Positions 1 through 5,886 of a stretch of DNA of 7,595 nucleotides are shown one piece after another. Positions within the stretch are counted from its first letter, which is position 1. Each line of letters begins with the position of its first letter. The translations under genes were made by a program, and so were the position numbers. The notes beneath the pieces were generated by a model, which worked only from the letters and a program-made list of their open reading frames with translations, made no database searches and was not told where the DNA came from. This DNA is from an uncultured Clostridium sp. (GTDB lineage Bacteria; Bacillota; Clostridia; Oscillospirales; Acutalibacteraceae), in the NCBI GenBank assembly GCA_900547915.1, contig URIN01000062.1:1-7595 (forward strand), given 5' to 3'.

Positions 1-46
1 TACACAAGGCTATTCGTCGGCAGCGTCAGATGTGTATAAGAGACAG
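1..46 (+). other. Illumina Nextera i5-side adapter left on contig end (not genomic)
   Basis: Positions 14-46 match the 33-nt Nextera Read 1 transposase adapter exactly: the TCGTCGGCAGCGTC primer part at 14-27, then the 19-bp Tn5 mosaic end finishing in AAGAGACAG at 46. Before it lie TACAC (1-5), the end of the P5 arm, and AAGGCTAT (6-13), which fits an 8-nt i5 index (from memory the one called S520, not checked). The arrangement P5 end, index, primer, mosaic end is that of a library molecule, not of a natural transposon. Genomic sequence therefore starts at 47. Confidence 0.98.
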
Positions 47-58
47 GGATATATTTTT

Positions 59-298
59 ATGAGACTAGATAAATATTTAAAGGTTTCAAGAATAATAAAG
101 CGCCGCACCGTTGCCAATGAGGCGTGTGACGCAGGCAAAATAGAAGTCAACGGCAAAGTTCAGCGTGCGTCATACGATGTGAAAGCGGGCGATAAGATAA
201 CTGTTAATATGGGAGCGGTGCCCAAAAGTTATGAAGTTTTGGAAGTAAGTGAACACGCTCTCAAAGAAGATGCCGCAAAAATGTATAAACAGCTTTAA
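59..298 (+). CDS. rqcP: RqcP (YabO), S4-domain ribosome quality control protein
   Basis: A 79-residue protein made almost wholly of one S4 RNA-binding domain: MRLDKYLKVSRIIKRR at 1-16, the AGKIEVNGK turn at about 25-33, and KAGDKITV at about 42-49. In Bacillus RqcP (YabO, 86 aa) binds stalled 50S subunits with RqcH and helps add the poly-alanine tail to the blocked nascent chain; that role is family knowledge, not visible here. The identity is backed by context, since yabP, yabQ and divIC follow in the same order as in Bacillus. The start is ATG at 59. The in-frame GTG at 32 lies inside the sequencing adapter and would add nine artefactual residues beginning MYKRQ. Only 12 genomic bases (47-58) remain upstream, with at best a weak GGA, so its promoter and perhaps part of its ribosome binding site are off the contig. 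Confidence 0.93.
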   Translation: MRLDKYLKVSRIIKRRTVANEACDAGKIEVNGKVQRASYDVKAGDKITVNMGAVPKSYEVLEVSEHALKEDAAKMYKQL

Positions 299-303
299 TT
301 AAT

Positions 304-332
304 TCATTTTTACTCTTTTTCTTTCATATATT
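304..332 (+). promoter_or_regulatory. Candidate sigma-E (sporulation) promoter for yabPQ
   Basis: TCATTTT at 304-310 and CATATATT at 325-332 are 14 nt apart. The Bacillus sigma-E pattern, from memory, is about KMATATW, 14 nt, CATAYANT. The -10 fits fully and the -35 in six of seven positions. yabP-yabQ is known to be in the sigma-E regulon in B. subtilis, so function and position agree. The predicted transcript start, near 339, would leave a leader of only about 9 nt before the yabP ATG, which is a weakness. The gap is AT-rich, so a chance match is possible. Confidence 0.5.
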
Positions 333-347
333 TTAACGGTGATATAT

Positions 348-626
348 ATGGAAGATAAATTTGTTAAAAAGCCGCACAGCCTTCATCTTGAAAACAGGTG
401 CGGGCTCAAACTTACCGGAGTTACCGATATAGGAGCGTTTGATGAGGAAAGCGTTACCGCTTATACTGATTACGGCTGCCTGAGCGTCAGCGGGTCAAAC
501 TTGCATGTAGAGGAACTTAATGTATCAAACGGAATACTTGAAATAAGCGGAGAGGTTACTGCTCTTATTTACAGCAGCAAAACTTCAAAGGAAAAAAATA
601 TTATAAAGAGGCTGTTCGGTGCTTGA
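348..626 (+). CDS. yabP: Sporulation protein YabP
   Basis: A 92-residue protein of the YabP/YqfC family, close to the roughly 100 aa of B. subtilis YabP. The family signature is seen in the HSLHLENRCGLKLTGVTDI stretch (residues 9-27), followed by alternating short beta strands such as GCLSVSGSNLHVEEL and GILEISGEVTAL. There is no signal peptide or membrane segment. YabP is a mother-cell sporulation protein needed for normal spore formation; its biochemical role is not established. The start is ATG at 348, with a GGTGA at 338-342 five bases upstream serving as ribosome binding site. An in-frame GTG at 339 overlaps that site and is less likely. The gene sits 49 nt after rqcP and overlaps yabQ by 8 nt, so the pair is probably co-translated. 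Confidence 0.9.
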   Translation: MEDKFVKKPHSLHLENRCGLKLTGVTDIGAFDEESVTAYTDYGCLSVSGSNLHVEELNVSNGILEISGEVTALIYSSKTSKEKNIIKRLFGA

Positions 627-1080
627 TTATGCTGTTCAGTTCCTTATATGCGGATTTTTGATGGGAACGATATATGATTTTTTTCGTTTTCTGCGCTTGG
701 TTTTTGTAAAAAAAGCGGCAGTTTTTCTTCTTGATTTTGTATTTTTTGTAGTTTACGCGGCAATTTTTTTCATTCTTTTACTTGGTTACAATAATGGTAC
801 TGTAAGGGCGTTATACTTTACAGCATATTTTCTCGGCACCATTTTGTATGTCTTTACAGTGTTCAGGCTTACTAAGCGCCCGCAAAGCTGGGCTGCCGGA
901 AATATAAGGAAATTATTGAAAAAATTTATTAATTGTATAAAAAAACTATTGCAATTAGTAAAGCGCCTGTATTATAATGTGGTTGTGTTAAGCAAAAAGC
1001 CTTTACTTAAAAGGCGTAAATCAAAAGGTAAAAAATCGGGTGTAAAGAATGAAAAAATTGATAAACCTGTTAAACAATAA
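619..1080 (+). CDS. yabQ: Spore cortex biosynthesis protein YabQ
   Basis: A 153-residue membrane protein. Likely membrane segments are residues 4-20, 35-56 and 62-83, after which comes a strongly basic tail (about 95-153, rich in Lys and Arg). The motif GTIYDFFRFLRLVF at 16-29 fits the YabQ pattern of a short helix followed by IYD-x-x-R-x-x-R. In Bacillus YabQ is an outer forespore membrane protein needed to make cortex peptidoglycan; this is family knowledge. The start is GTG at 619: AAGAGG at 606-611 is seven bases upstream, and starting at the next ATG (661) would remove the first membrane segment. It overlaps the yabP end by 8 nt and the divIC start by 32 nt, a tight operon. The tail is poorly conserved and may be shaped by the overlapping divIC start and a promoter within the gene. 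Confidence 0.9.
   Translation: MLDYAVQFLICGFLMGTIYDFFRFLRLVFVKKAAVFLLDFVFFVVYAAIFFILLLGYNNGTVRALYFTAYFLGTILYVFTVFRLTKRPQSWAAGNIRKLLKKFINCIKKLLQLVKRLYYNVVVLSKKPLLKRRKSKGKKSGVKNEKIDKPVKQ
949..978 (+). promoter_or_regulatory. Candidate sigma-A promoter inside yabQ, upstream of divIC
   Basis: TTGCAA at 949-954 (4 of 6 to TTGACA) is followed after 18 nt by a perfect TATAAT at 973-978. Transcription would start near 985, giving a leader of about 64 nt before divIC. It would allow vegetative divIC expression independent of the sporulation promoter before yabP. The local sequence is AT-rich and coding, so chance is a real alternative. Confidence 0.45.
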
Positions 1081-1360
1081 TAAAAAATTGCGCCTTTGTG
1101 TAATTGCCGTGGTACTTGTCGTTATGTTCTTTTGCTGCTCCGGCTTTATTGTATCCCAGGCGGCTGATATAAACAGGCTTAAAAATCAGGAAGCTGCATA
1201 TAATCAGCAGCTCAGTGAGCAGGAGAAAGATAATCAGGAACTCGAGGAGATACTTGATTCAGATGACCGTGATTCCTATATAGAGCAGAAAGCGCGCGAA
1301 AAGGGTTACGTTAAGTCCGGGGAAATCGTTTTTTACGATATTTCCGGTTCCGATAACTGA
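1049..1360 (+). CDS. divIC: Septum formation initiator DivIC (FtsB family)
   Basis: A 103-residue bitopic membrane protein with the DivIC/FtsB layout: a short basic cytoplasmic start (residues 1-14), one membrane helix (about 15-37), a coiled coil (about 39-70, beginning AADINRLKNQEAAYNQQL) and the conserved C-terminal block YIEQKAREKGYVKSGEIVF at 77-95. Partners in the family are FtsL and DivIB/FtsQ, with which DivIC forms the divisome subcomplex that activates septal peptidoglycan synthesis. The start is ATG at 1049, 32 nt inside yabQ, with GGGTG at 1038-1042 as a modest ribosome binding site six bases upstream. Position directly after yabQ is the classic arrangement. Two cysteines sit in the membrane helix end (29-30). 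The spoIIE/yabR genes that follow in Bacillus are absent; a terminator closes the cluster. Confidence 0.93.
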   Translation: MKKLINLLNNNKKLRLCVIAVVLVVMFFCCSGFIVSQAADINRLKNQEAAYNQQLSEQEKDNQELEEILDSDDRDSYIEQKAREKGYVKSGEIVFYDISGSDN

Positions 1361-1386
1361 TAAGCTCAGATAATATGTCTTAATTA

Positions 1387-1415
1387 AAGCCGGGAAATCT
1401 CTCGGCTTGTTTTTT
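1387..1415 (+). terminator. Rho-independent terminator after divIC
   Basis: An eight-base-pair stem, 1387-1394 with 1401-1408 (AAGCCGGG / CTCGGCTT, one G-T pair), has a six-base loop and is followed by a run of six T at 1410-1415. It separates the divIC cluster from the fumarase gene, which starts only 20 nt later. Confidence 0.87.
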
Positions 1416-1435
1416 GATTATTGTAAGGAGAATTT

Positions 1436-2281
1436 ATGAGGGAAGTTTCATCACAGGAGATAACAAAAACCGTTAAAGAACTTGTTATAAAGGCAAACAA
1501 GATTTTGCCGCAGGATCTTGTGGACTGTATTTCATGCAGTTCAAAGGCCGAACAGAATGAAACGGCAAAATCTGTTCTTTGTGACCTGCAGGCAAATATT
1601 GATGCGGCAAGCGAACTCGATATTCCCGTGTGTCAGGATACGGGTATGGCAGTAATATTCGCCGAAGTAGGGCAGGATGTCCATATTTCCGGGGAAAACT
1701 TTGAGGATGCCGTCAACCGTGGTGTGGCAGAGGGCTATACAGATGGACTTTTGAGAAAGTCCGTTGTGCGTGACCCGTTTGCAGACCGTGTCAATACAAA
1801 CGATAATACTCCCGCGGTTATACATACACGTATAGTGCCGGGCGATAAGATAAAAATAACTGCCGCACCCAAAGGTTTCGGCAGTGAAAATATGAGCGCG
1901 CTCAAAATGTTTACGCCGAGCGCCAAAAAGGAAGATATAGTAGGCTTTGTAGTTGATACAGTTAAAAAAGCAGGTTCAAATCCCTGTCCGCCGGTTGTTG
2001 TTGGTATTGGAATAGGCGGGGATTTTGAATATAGTGCCCTGCTTGCAAAAAAAGCGCTTTGCCGCAGTGTTTCATTAAGAAACGAAAATCAGTTTTATGC
2101 CGATATGGAAAAAGAGATACTTGAAAAACTCAATATGCTCAATATCGGTCCGCAGGGTTTCGGAGGCAAAACAACGGCTCTTGCTGTTAATATTGAAACA
2201 TATCCCACCCATATCGCAGGGCTTCCTGTTGCCGTAAATATCGGCTGCCATGTAACACGCCACGCTTCTAAAGAAATTTAA
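1436..2281 (+). CDS. fumA: Class I fumarate hydratase, alpha subunit
   Basis: A 281-residue protein matching the alpha (N-terminal) subunit of two-subunit, [4Fe-4S] class I fumarases, which interconvert fumarate and malate; the tartrate dehydratase alpha subunit TtdA is the main alternative. Likely cluster cysteines are Cys66 in IPVCQDTGM, Cys184 in SNPCPPVVVGIGIGG and Cys271 in VNIGCHVTRHA. Other family motifs are PKGFGSENMSALKM (145-158) and GPQGFGGKTTALAV (238-251). The length is normal, so the protein is complete. TAAGGAG at 1424-1430 lies five bases before the ATG. The beta subunit, needed for a full active site and usually the next gene, is missing here: an RNA methyltransferase begins 15 nt after the stop. 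The product must pair with a beta subunit encoded elsewhere. No convincing promoter fits between the upstream terminator and the start. Confidence 0.9.
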   Translation: MREVSSQEITKTVKELVIKANKILPQDLVDCISCSSKAEQNETAKSVLCDLQANIDAASELDIPVCQDTGMAVIFAEVGQDVHISGENFEDAVNRGVAEGYTDGLLRKSVVRDPFADRVNTNDNTPAVIHTRIVPGDKIKITAAPKGFGSENMSALKMFTPSAKKEDIVGFVVDTVKKAGSNPCPPVVVGIGIGGDFEYSALLAKKALCRSVSLRNENQFYADMEKEILEKLNMLNIGPQGFGGKTTALAVNIETYPTHIAGLPVAVNIGCHVTRHASKEI

Positions 2282-2296
2282 CGAAAAGGATTTATT

Positions 2297-3412
2297 ATGT
2301 ATCTTTATATGGTTGCCCCGTGCCTTTTTGGCCTTGAGGGTCTTGTTGCTGATGATCTTAAATTCCTCGGCGCTCAGAATGTTTCCGCAGAAAACGGCAG
2401 GGTCTTTTTTGAGGGCGATGATAATATGCTTGCCCGTGCAAACATATGCTGCCGCTTTGCGGAGAGAATTTTAATAGTTATGGACAGGTTCAGGGCAACA
2501 TCGTTTACTGAGCTTTTTGACGCTGTGAAACTTATCAATTGGAGCGATTTTATAGGCGCTCAGGACGCTTTCCCCGTAAAAGGGCACTGCGTTTCCTCGG
2601 CACTTCATTCCGTTCCGGACTGTCAGCGCATAATCAAAAAAGCAGTTGCGGACAGCCTTGCCGAGGATTACGGAGTATCCTGGCTTGAGGAAAGCGGCGC
2701 TGTTCATCAGATACAGTTTTCTATAATCAAAGATGACGCTGTTATTATGCTCGATACCTCGGGAGTTGGTCTGCATAAGCGCGGCTACCGCCCGCAGGCA
2801 AACGAGGCGCCTATACGTGAAACTCTTGCCGCCGCGATGTGTTCCCTTTCAAAACTTCGCCATTATCATACGTTGTATGACCCGTTCTGCGGCAGCGGCA
2901 CTATTCTTGTTGAGGGTGCTATGCTGGCAAATAATATTGCTCCTGGTATAAACAGAGAGTTTGCCGCTCAGAAGTGGGGACTTTTTGACTCCAAAATATG
3001 GGAAGACGAGCGCGAACGAGCGAAAAGCCTTGTTAAAAAGGATACTGATTTTATTGCTTTCGGCAGCGATATATCACCTGAAAGCAAGAAACTTTCTGCT
3101 CATAACGCAAAAAATGCGGGCGTTTATAATTTTATAAGGCTTGAAACAAAGGACGTAAAGGATTTTACACCGTCAAGCGAAAAAGGTACACTTGTAACAA
3201 ATCCGCCATACGGTGAAAGAATGCTTGATATTGCCACCGCTGAAAAGATTTATAAAGTCATGGGCGGCAAATTTGAACGCCGTCCCGGTTGGAGTTATGG
3301 GATAATCTCCCCCGATGAGGAATTTGAAAAATTCTTTGGCAGAAAAGCGGATAAAAGGCGCAAGCTTTATAATGGCATGATAAAGTGTCAGTATTATATG
3401 TATTTCAAATAA
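2297..3412 (+). CDS. THUMP-domain SAM-dependent RNA methyltransferase (RlmL/YpsC type)
   Basis: A 371-residue protein close in size to B. subtilis YpsC and to the RlmL half of E. coli RlmKL. Residues 1 to about 155 form the N-terminal ferredoxin-like/THUMP RNA-binding part (opening MVAPCLFGLEGLVADDL). The conserved linker GLHKRGYR is at 158-165. The Rossmann methyltransferase domain follows with the SAM-binding motif DPFCGSGT (195-202) and the catalytic NPPYGER (302-308), typical of N2-guanine methylation. The C-terminal LYNGMIKCQYY (357-367) is also a family hallmark. By homology it would make m2G in 23S rRNA, but the exact target is inferred. AAAAGGA at 2284-2290 precedes the ATG by six bases; Met5 (ATG 2309) is a possible alternative start. 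It lies 15 nt after fumA and is probably cotranscribed with it. Confidence 0.9.
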   Translation: MYLYMVAPCLFGLEGLVADDLKFLGAQNVSAENGRVFFEGDDNMLARANICCRFAERILIVMDRFRATSFTELFDAVKLINWSDFIGAQDAFPVKGHCVSSALHSVPDCQRIIKKAVADSLAEDYGVSWLEESGAVHQIQFSIIKDDAVIMLDTSGVGLHKRGYRPQANEAPIRETLAAAMCSLSKLRHYHTLYDPFCGSGTILVEGAMLANNIAPGINREFAAQKWGLFDSKIWEDERERAKSLVKKDTDFIAFGSDISPESKKLSAHNAKNAGVYNFIRLETKDVKDFTPSSEKGTLVTNPPYGERMLDIATAEKIYKVMGGKFERRPGWSYGIISPDEEFEKFFGRKADKRRKLYNGMIKCQYYMYFK

Positions 3413-3417
3413 TAATT

Positions 3418-3464
3418 CAAACGCGTTGCCGGCAAAAATATGCCTTCAACGCGTTTGTTTTTTT
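3418..3464 (+). terminator. Rho-independent terminator after the RNA methyltransferase gene
   Basis: An 11-bp perfect stem pairs 3418-3428 (CAAACGCGTTG) with 3447-3457. Inside it, after a two-base mismatch, a four-bp inner stem (GGCA/TGCC, 3431-3434 with 3441-3444) carries a six-base loop. Seven T follow at 3458-3464. Confidence 0.93.
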
Positions 3465-3474
3465 ACATTTTTTC

Positions 3475-3503
3475 TTGACTGCGCTGTTTTCGGTATGTAG
3501 AAT
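3475..3503 (+). promoter_or_regulatory. Sigma-A promoter of the feoAB operon
   Basis: TTGACT at 3475-3480 (5 of 6) and TAGAAT at 3498-3503 (5 of 6) have the optimal 17-nt spacing. It lies between a strong terminator and feoA, giving a leader of about 60 nt. I see no clear Fur or DtxR-type operator overlapping it. Confidence 0.8.
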
Positions 3504-3513
3504 ATAAAAAAGG

Positions 3514-3535
3514 TCAGAATGCGGTGCGTTTCTGA
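3514..3535 (+). promoter_or_regulatory. Inverted repeat in the feoAB leader (operator or leader hairpin)
   Basis: TCAGAA at 3514-3519 and TTCTGA at 3530-3535 form a perfect six-bp dyad around a ten-base centre, directly after the predicted transcription start. It could be a binding site for a metal regulator or a short RNA hairpin. It resembles neither the Fur nor the DtxR consensus that I know. Confidence 0.3.
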
Positions 3536-3568
3536 TTCTATGGGTGAAAATAGGAGGTGAGCAGCTTT

Positions 3569-3793
3569 ATGCTGCTTAAGGACGCTAAAATAGGGGATGT
3601 ATGCATTGTTGAGCATATCAATCTTCCGTTTCAGATGGAACGCAGGCTTGAGGCTCTCGGAATGACAAAAGAAACCCCCGTTTCGGTCGTAAACCGCAAG
3701 GGCAAAGGGATACTTATAATAAAACTTAGAGGAACCCGTTTTGCCCTCGGATATAATATTACAAAAAATATAGAAGTGAGGCGGTCTGCATGA
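3569..3793 (+). CDS. feoA: Ferrous iron transport accessory protein FeoA
   Basis: A 74-residue SH3-like protein, the usual FeoA size. Recognisable parts are LKDAKIGDVCIVEHI (about 3-17), the ERRLEALGMTKETPVSVV block (about 25-42) that marks the family, and LRGTRFALGYNITKNIEV near the end. FeoA is a small cytoplasmic partner thought to modulate the FeoB transporter; the exact mechanism is debated. The start is ATG at 3569, eight bases after the near-perfect AGGAGGTGA at 3552-3560. The in-frame GTG at 3557 is part of that ribosome binding site and is rejected. The stop overlaps the feoB start in an ATGA, so the two are translationally coupled and probably made in step. Confidence 0.95.
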   Translation: MLLKDAKIGDVCIVEHINLPFQMERRLEALGMTKETPVSVVNRKGKGILIIKLRGTRFALGYNITKNIEVRRSA

Positions 3794-5832
3794 GCGCTGA
3801 AATGACTATCGGATTTATAGGAAATCCGAATTGCGGCAAAACAACGCTGTTTAATGCCTATACCGGTGCCAATCTCAAAGTGGCAAACTGGCCGGGTGTT
3901 ACCGTTGAAAAAGTCGAGGGAGCTATTAAATCCCATAATATGGACATTCGTCTTGTTGATCTTCCCGGTACATACAGCCTTACTTCATATACTATGGAAG
4001 AGACTGTTTCACGTAACTTTATACTGAGCGGAGATGTGGACGTTATCATAAACGTGGCGGATGCCTCCGCACTTGAAAGAAGTCTCTATCTCACTCTTCA
4101 GCTTCTTGAACTCGGCAAACCGGTTATTCTTGCTCTCAATATGATGGATATAGTTGAGAAGCGCGGTATGGAAATAGACCTGCACCGACTTCCGGAAATG
4201 TTGGGAATTCCCGTTGTGCCTGTCTGTGCAAGAAAGCGCCGTGGGCTTGATGTGCTTTTGCACGCGGCAGTTCATCATAAAGGCGCAACAAAGCCGGATT
4301 GCCTTATACATAATCATAAATCATCAACAAATCACGTTCATAACCACCATTCCGAATTCGCAATGGTATATTCGGATAATATCGAGGATAAGATCGATTG
4401 TATTATTCCGGAACTGCAAAAGTGCTATCCCAATCTTGTGAATTACAGGTGGCATGCAATAAAATTACTTGAAAAAGATAAGGAGATAACTGAAAAGTAT
4501 CCCGTTGATTTGCCTGATGTAATAGACCGCAGTTATGAGTCGGATATAATAAATCAGAAATACGATTTCATAAGCGAGATAATCGATGAGGTGCTTATTC
4601 ATAAACAGCGCCAGGATATGTTTACCGAAAGGGTAGACAAGGTGCTCACCAGCAAAATCTGGGGCATACCCGTTTTCCTCGGTATTATGGCAGTTGTGTT
4701 TTTCCTTACGTTTACCGTCGGCGATTTTATAAAAGGTTATTTTGAACTCGGAATAGATTTTATTTCAAACGCCGCAACCTCAGGACTTGCCGCAATAAAC
4801 GCAGATGCGTGGGTAACTTCTCTCGTGGTGGACGGAATAATAGCAGGTGTCGGAACTATCATAACATTCCTGCCTAATATACTTATTCTTTTCCTGTGCC
4901 TTGCTTTGCTTGAGGATAGTGGCTATATGTCGCGTGTTGCCTATGTAATGGAAGGCGTTATGAGCAAACTCGGTCTTTCAGGTAAGGCGTTTATACCTAT
5001 GCTTCTCGGATTTGGCTGTACGGTGCCTGCTATAATGGCGTCCCGAGCGCTTGAAAATAAGCGGGATCGTTATAAAGTAATGCTGGTAACGCCGTTTATG
5101 AGCTGCAACGCAAGGCTTACCATTTATATATTGTTTGCAGAGATGTTTTTCGGCGATAATGCCATGATAGTTGCTTATTCAATGTATCTGATAGGCATTG
5201 TTGTTGCAATAATAGTTTCCGCAGTTATACATTTGATAGACAGAAAGAAAAGTGAAAATTATCTTATTATAGAACTTCCCGAATACAAAATGCCTGATGC
5301 CAGAACAGTCGGCATATATGTGTGGGAAAAAGTAAAGGATTACCTCGGTAAAGCAGGTTCTACCATATTTATAGCCACCATAGTAATATGGCTGCTTCTC
5401 AATTTCGGTCCGTCAGGATTTACTCAGGATATGTCAGATAGTTTCGGGGCATGGATAGGCAAATGGCTCGTTCCTGTTTTCGCCCCTATAGGTCTCGGCT
5501 TCTGGCAGATAGCGGTTGCTCTTATTGCGGGAATATCCGCAAAGGAAGTGGTCGTTTCAAGCTGCGCCGTTCTTTTCGGTATAGTAAACGCCAGCTCGGA
5601 TGCAGGCATGGCTGCGTTTTCGTCAGCGCTTCAGGGTATAGGCTTCGGTGAACTAAACGCATTTTGCCTCATGGTGTTCTGCCTGCTTTATATTCCTTGC
5701 GCCGCGGCGCTTGCAACTATCCGCAAGGAATCAAACAGCTGGGCATGGATGGGCTTTACAGCGCTTTTTCAGCTTGTTGTTGCTTGGGTGGTAACTTTCA
5801 TCGTTTATCAGGTGGGACTGCTCATAATTTAA
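3790..5832 (+). CDS. feoB: Ferrous iron transporter FeoB
   Basis: A complete 680-residue FeoB, the GTPase-linked Fe(II) importer of the inner membrane. The N-terminal G domain shows G1 GNPNCGKTT (11-19), switch threonine in GVTVEK (36-41), G3 DLPG (57-60), G4 NMMD (117-120) and G5 CAR (146-148). A GDP-dissociation-inhibitor-like helical region (about 195-285) follows. The membrane part starts near 290 with two Gate-type motifs, GFGCTVPAIMA (408-418) and PFMSCNARLTIY (435-446), and ends with ISAKEVVV (582-589) and IPCAAALATIRKES. Between G5 and the helical region lies a histidine-rich stretch (158-187) with nine His. There is no Cys-rich C-terminal tail and no FeoC gene after it. The start overlaps the feoA stop (ATGA), and the transcript ends at the terminator at 5850. 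Confidence 0.97.
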   Translation: MSAEMTIGFIGNPNCGKTTLFNAYTGANLKVANWPGVTVEKVEGAIKSHNMDIRLVDLPGTYSLTSYTMEETVSRNFILSGDVDVIINVADASALERSLYLTLQLLELGKPVILALNMMDIVEKRGMEIDLHRLPEMLGIPVVPVCARKRRGLDVLLHAAVHHKGATKPDCLIHNHKSSTNHVHNHHSEFAMVYSDNIEDKIDCIIPELQKCYPNLVNYRWHAIKLLEKDKEITEKYPVDLPDVIDRSYESDIINQKYDFISEIIDEVLIHKQRQDMFTERVDKVLTSKIWGIPVFLGIMAVVFFLTFTVGDFIKGYFELGIDFISNAATSGLAAINADAWVTSLVVDGIIAGVGTIITFLPNILILFLCLALLEDSGYMSRVAYVMEGVMSKLGLSGKAFIPMLLGFGCTVPAIMASRALENKRDRYKVMLVTPFMSCNARLTIYILFAEMFFGDNAMIVAYSMYLIGIVVAIIVSAVIHLIDRKKSENYLIIELPEYKMPDARTVGIYVWEKVKDYLGKAGSTIFIATIVIWLLLNFGPSGFTQDMSDSFGAWIGKWLVPVFAPIGLGFWQIAVALIAGISAKEVVVSSCAVLFGIVNASSDAGMAAFSSALQGIGFGELNAFCLMVFCLLYIPCAAALATIRKESNSWAWMGFTALFQLVVAWVVTFIVYQVGLLII

Positions 5833-5849
5833 GTTATATAAGTTATAAT

Positions 5850-5884
5850 AAAAAGCCGTTCGCTTTTAAGTGAACGGCTTTTTT
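5850..5884. terminator. Bidirectional terminator between feoB and the convergent DUF3784 gene
   Basis: A 15-bp stem pairs 5850-5864 with 5869-5883 (one G-T pair; core GCCGTTC/GAACGGC) around a four-base loop. T runs follow on the + strand (5879-5884) and, on the - strand, opposite the A run at 5850-5854. Its position only a few bases from both gene ends shows that it serves both transcripts. Confidence 0.92.
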
Positions 5885-5886
5885 GT

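Noticed and set aside
28..46. Tn5 mosaic end as evidence of a natural transposon
   Set aside because: It is joined to the Illumina primer, index and P5 sequences, so it comes from library preparation.
32..58. Upstream GTG start extending RqcP by nine residues
   Set aside because: The codons lie in the Nextera mosaic end; the MYKRQ peptide is an adapter translation and not protein.
339..347. GTG at 339 as the yabP start
   Set aside because: It overlaps the only ribosome binding site (GGTGA) and adds nothing conserved; ATG at 348 has proper spacing.
916..941. TTGAAA and TATAAA as a promoter inside yabQ
   Set aside because: The spacing is only 14 nt, too short for sigma-A; the site at 949-978 is better.
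1255..1284. TTGATT-N17-TATATA inside divIC as a fumA promoter
   Set aside because: Both boxes match only four of six and transcription would have to pass the terminator at 1387-1415.
3557..3568. GTG at 3557 as the feoA start
   Set aside because: It is part of the AGGAGGTGA ribosome binding site, which is ideally spaced for ATG at 3569.
3465..3568. Fur or DtxR box in the feoAB control region
   Set aside because: I looked for a GATAATGATAATC-like or TTAGGTTAGSCTAACC-like palindrome around the promoter and saw none.
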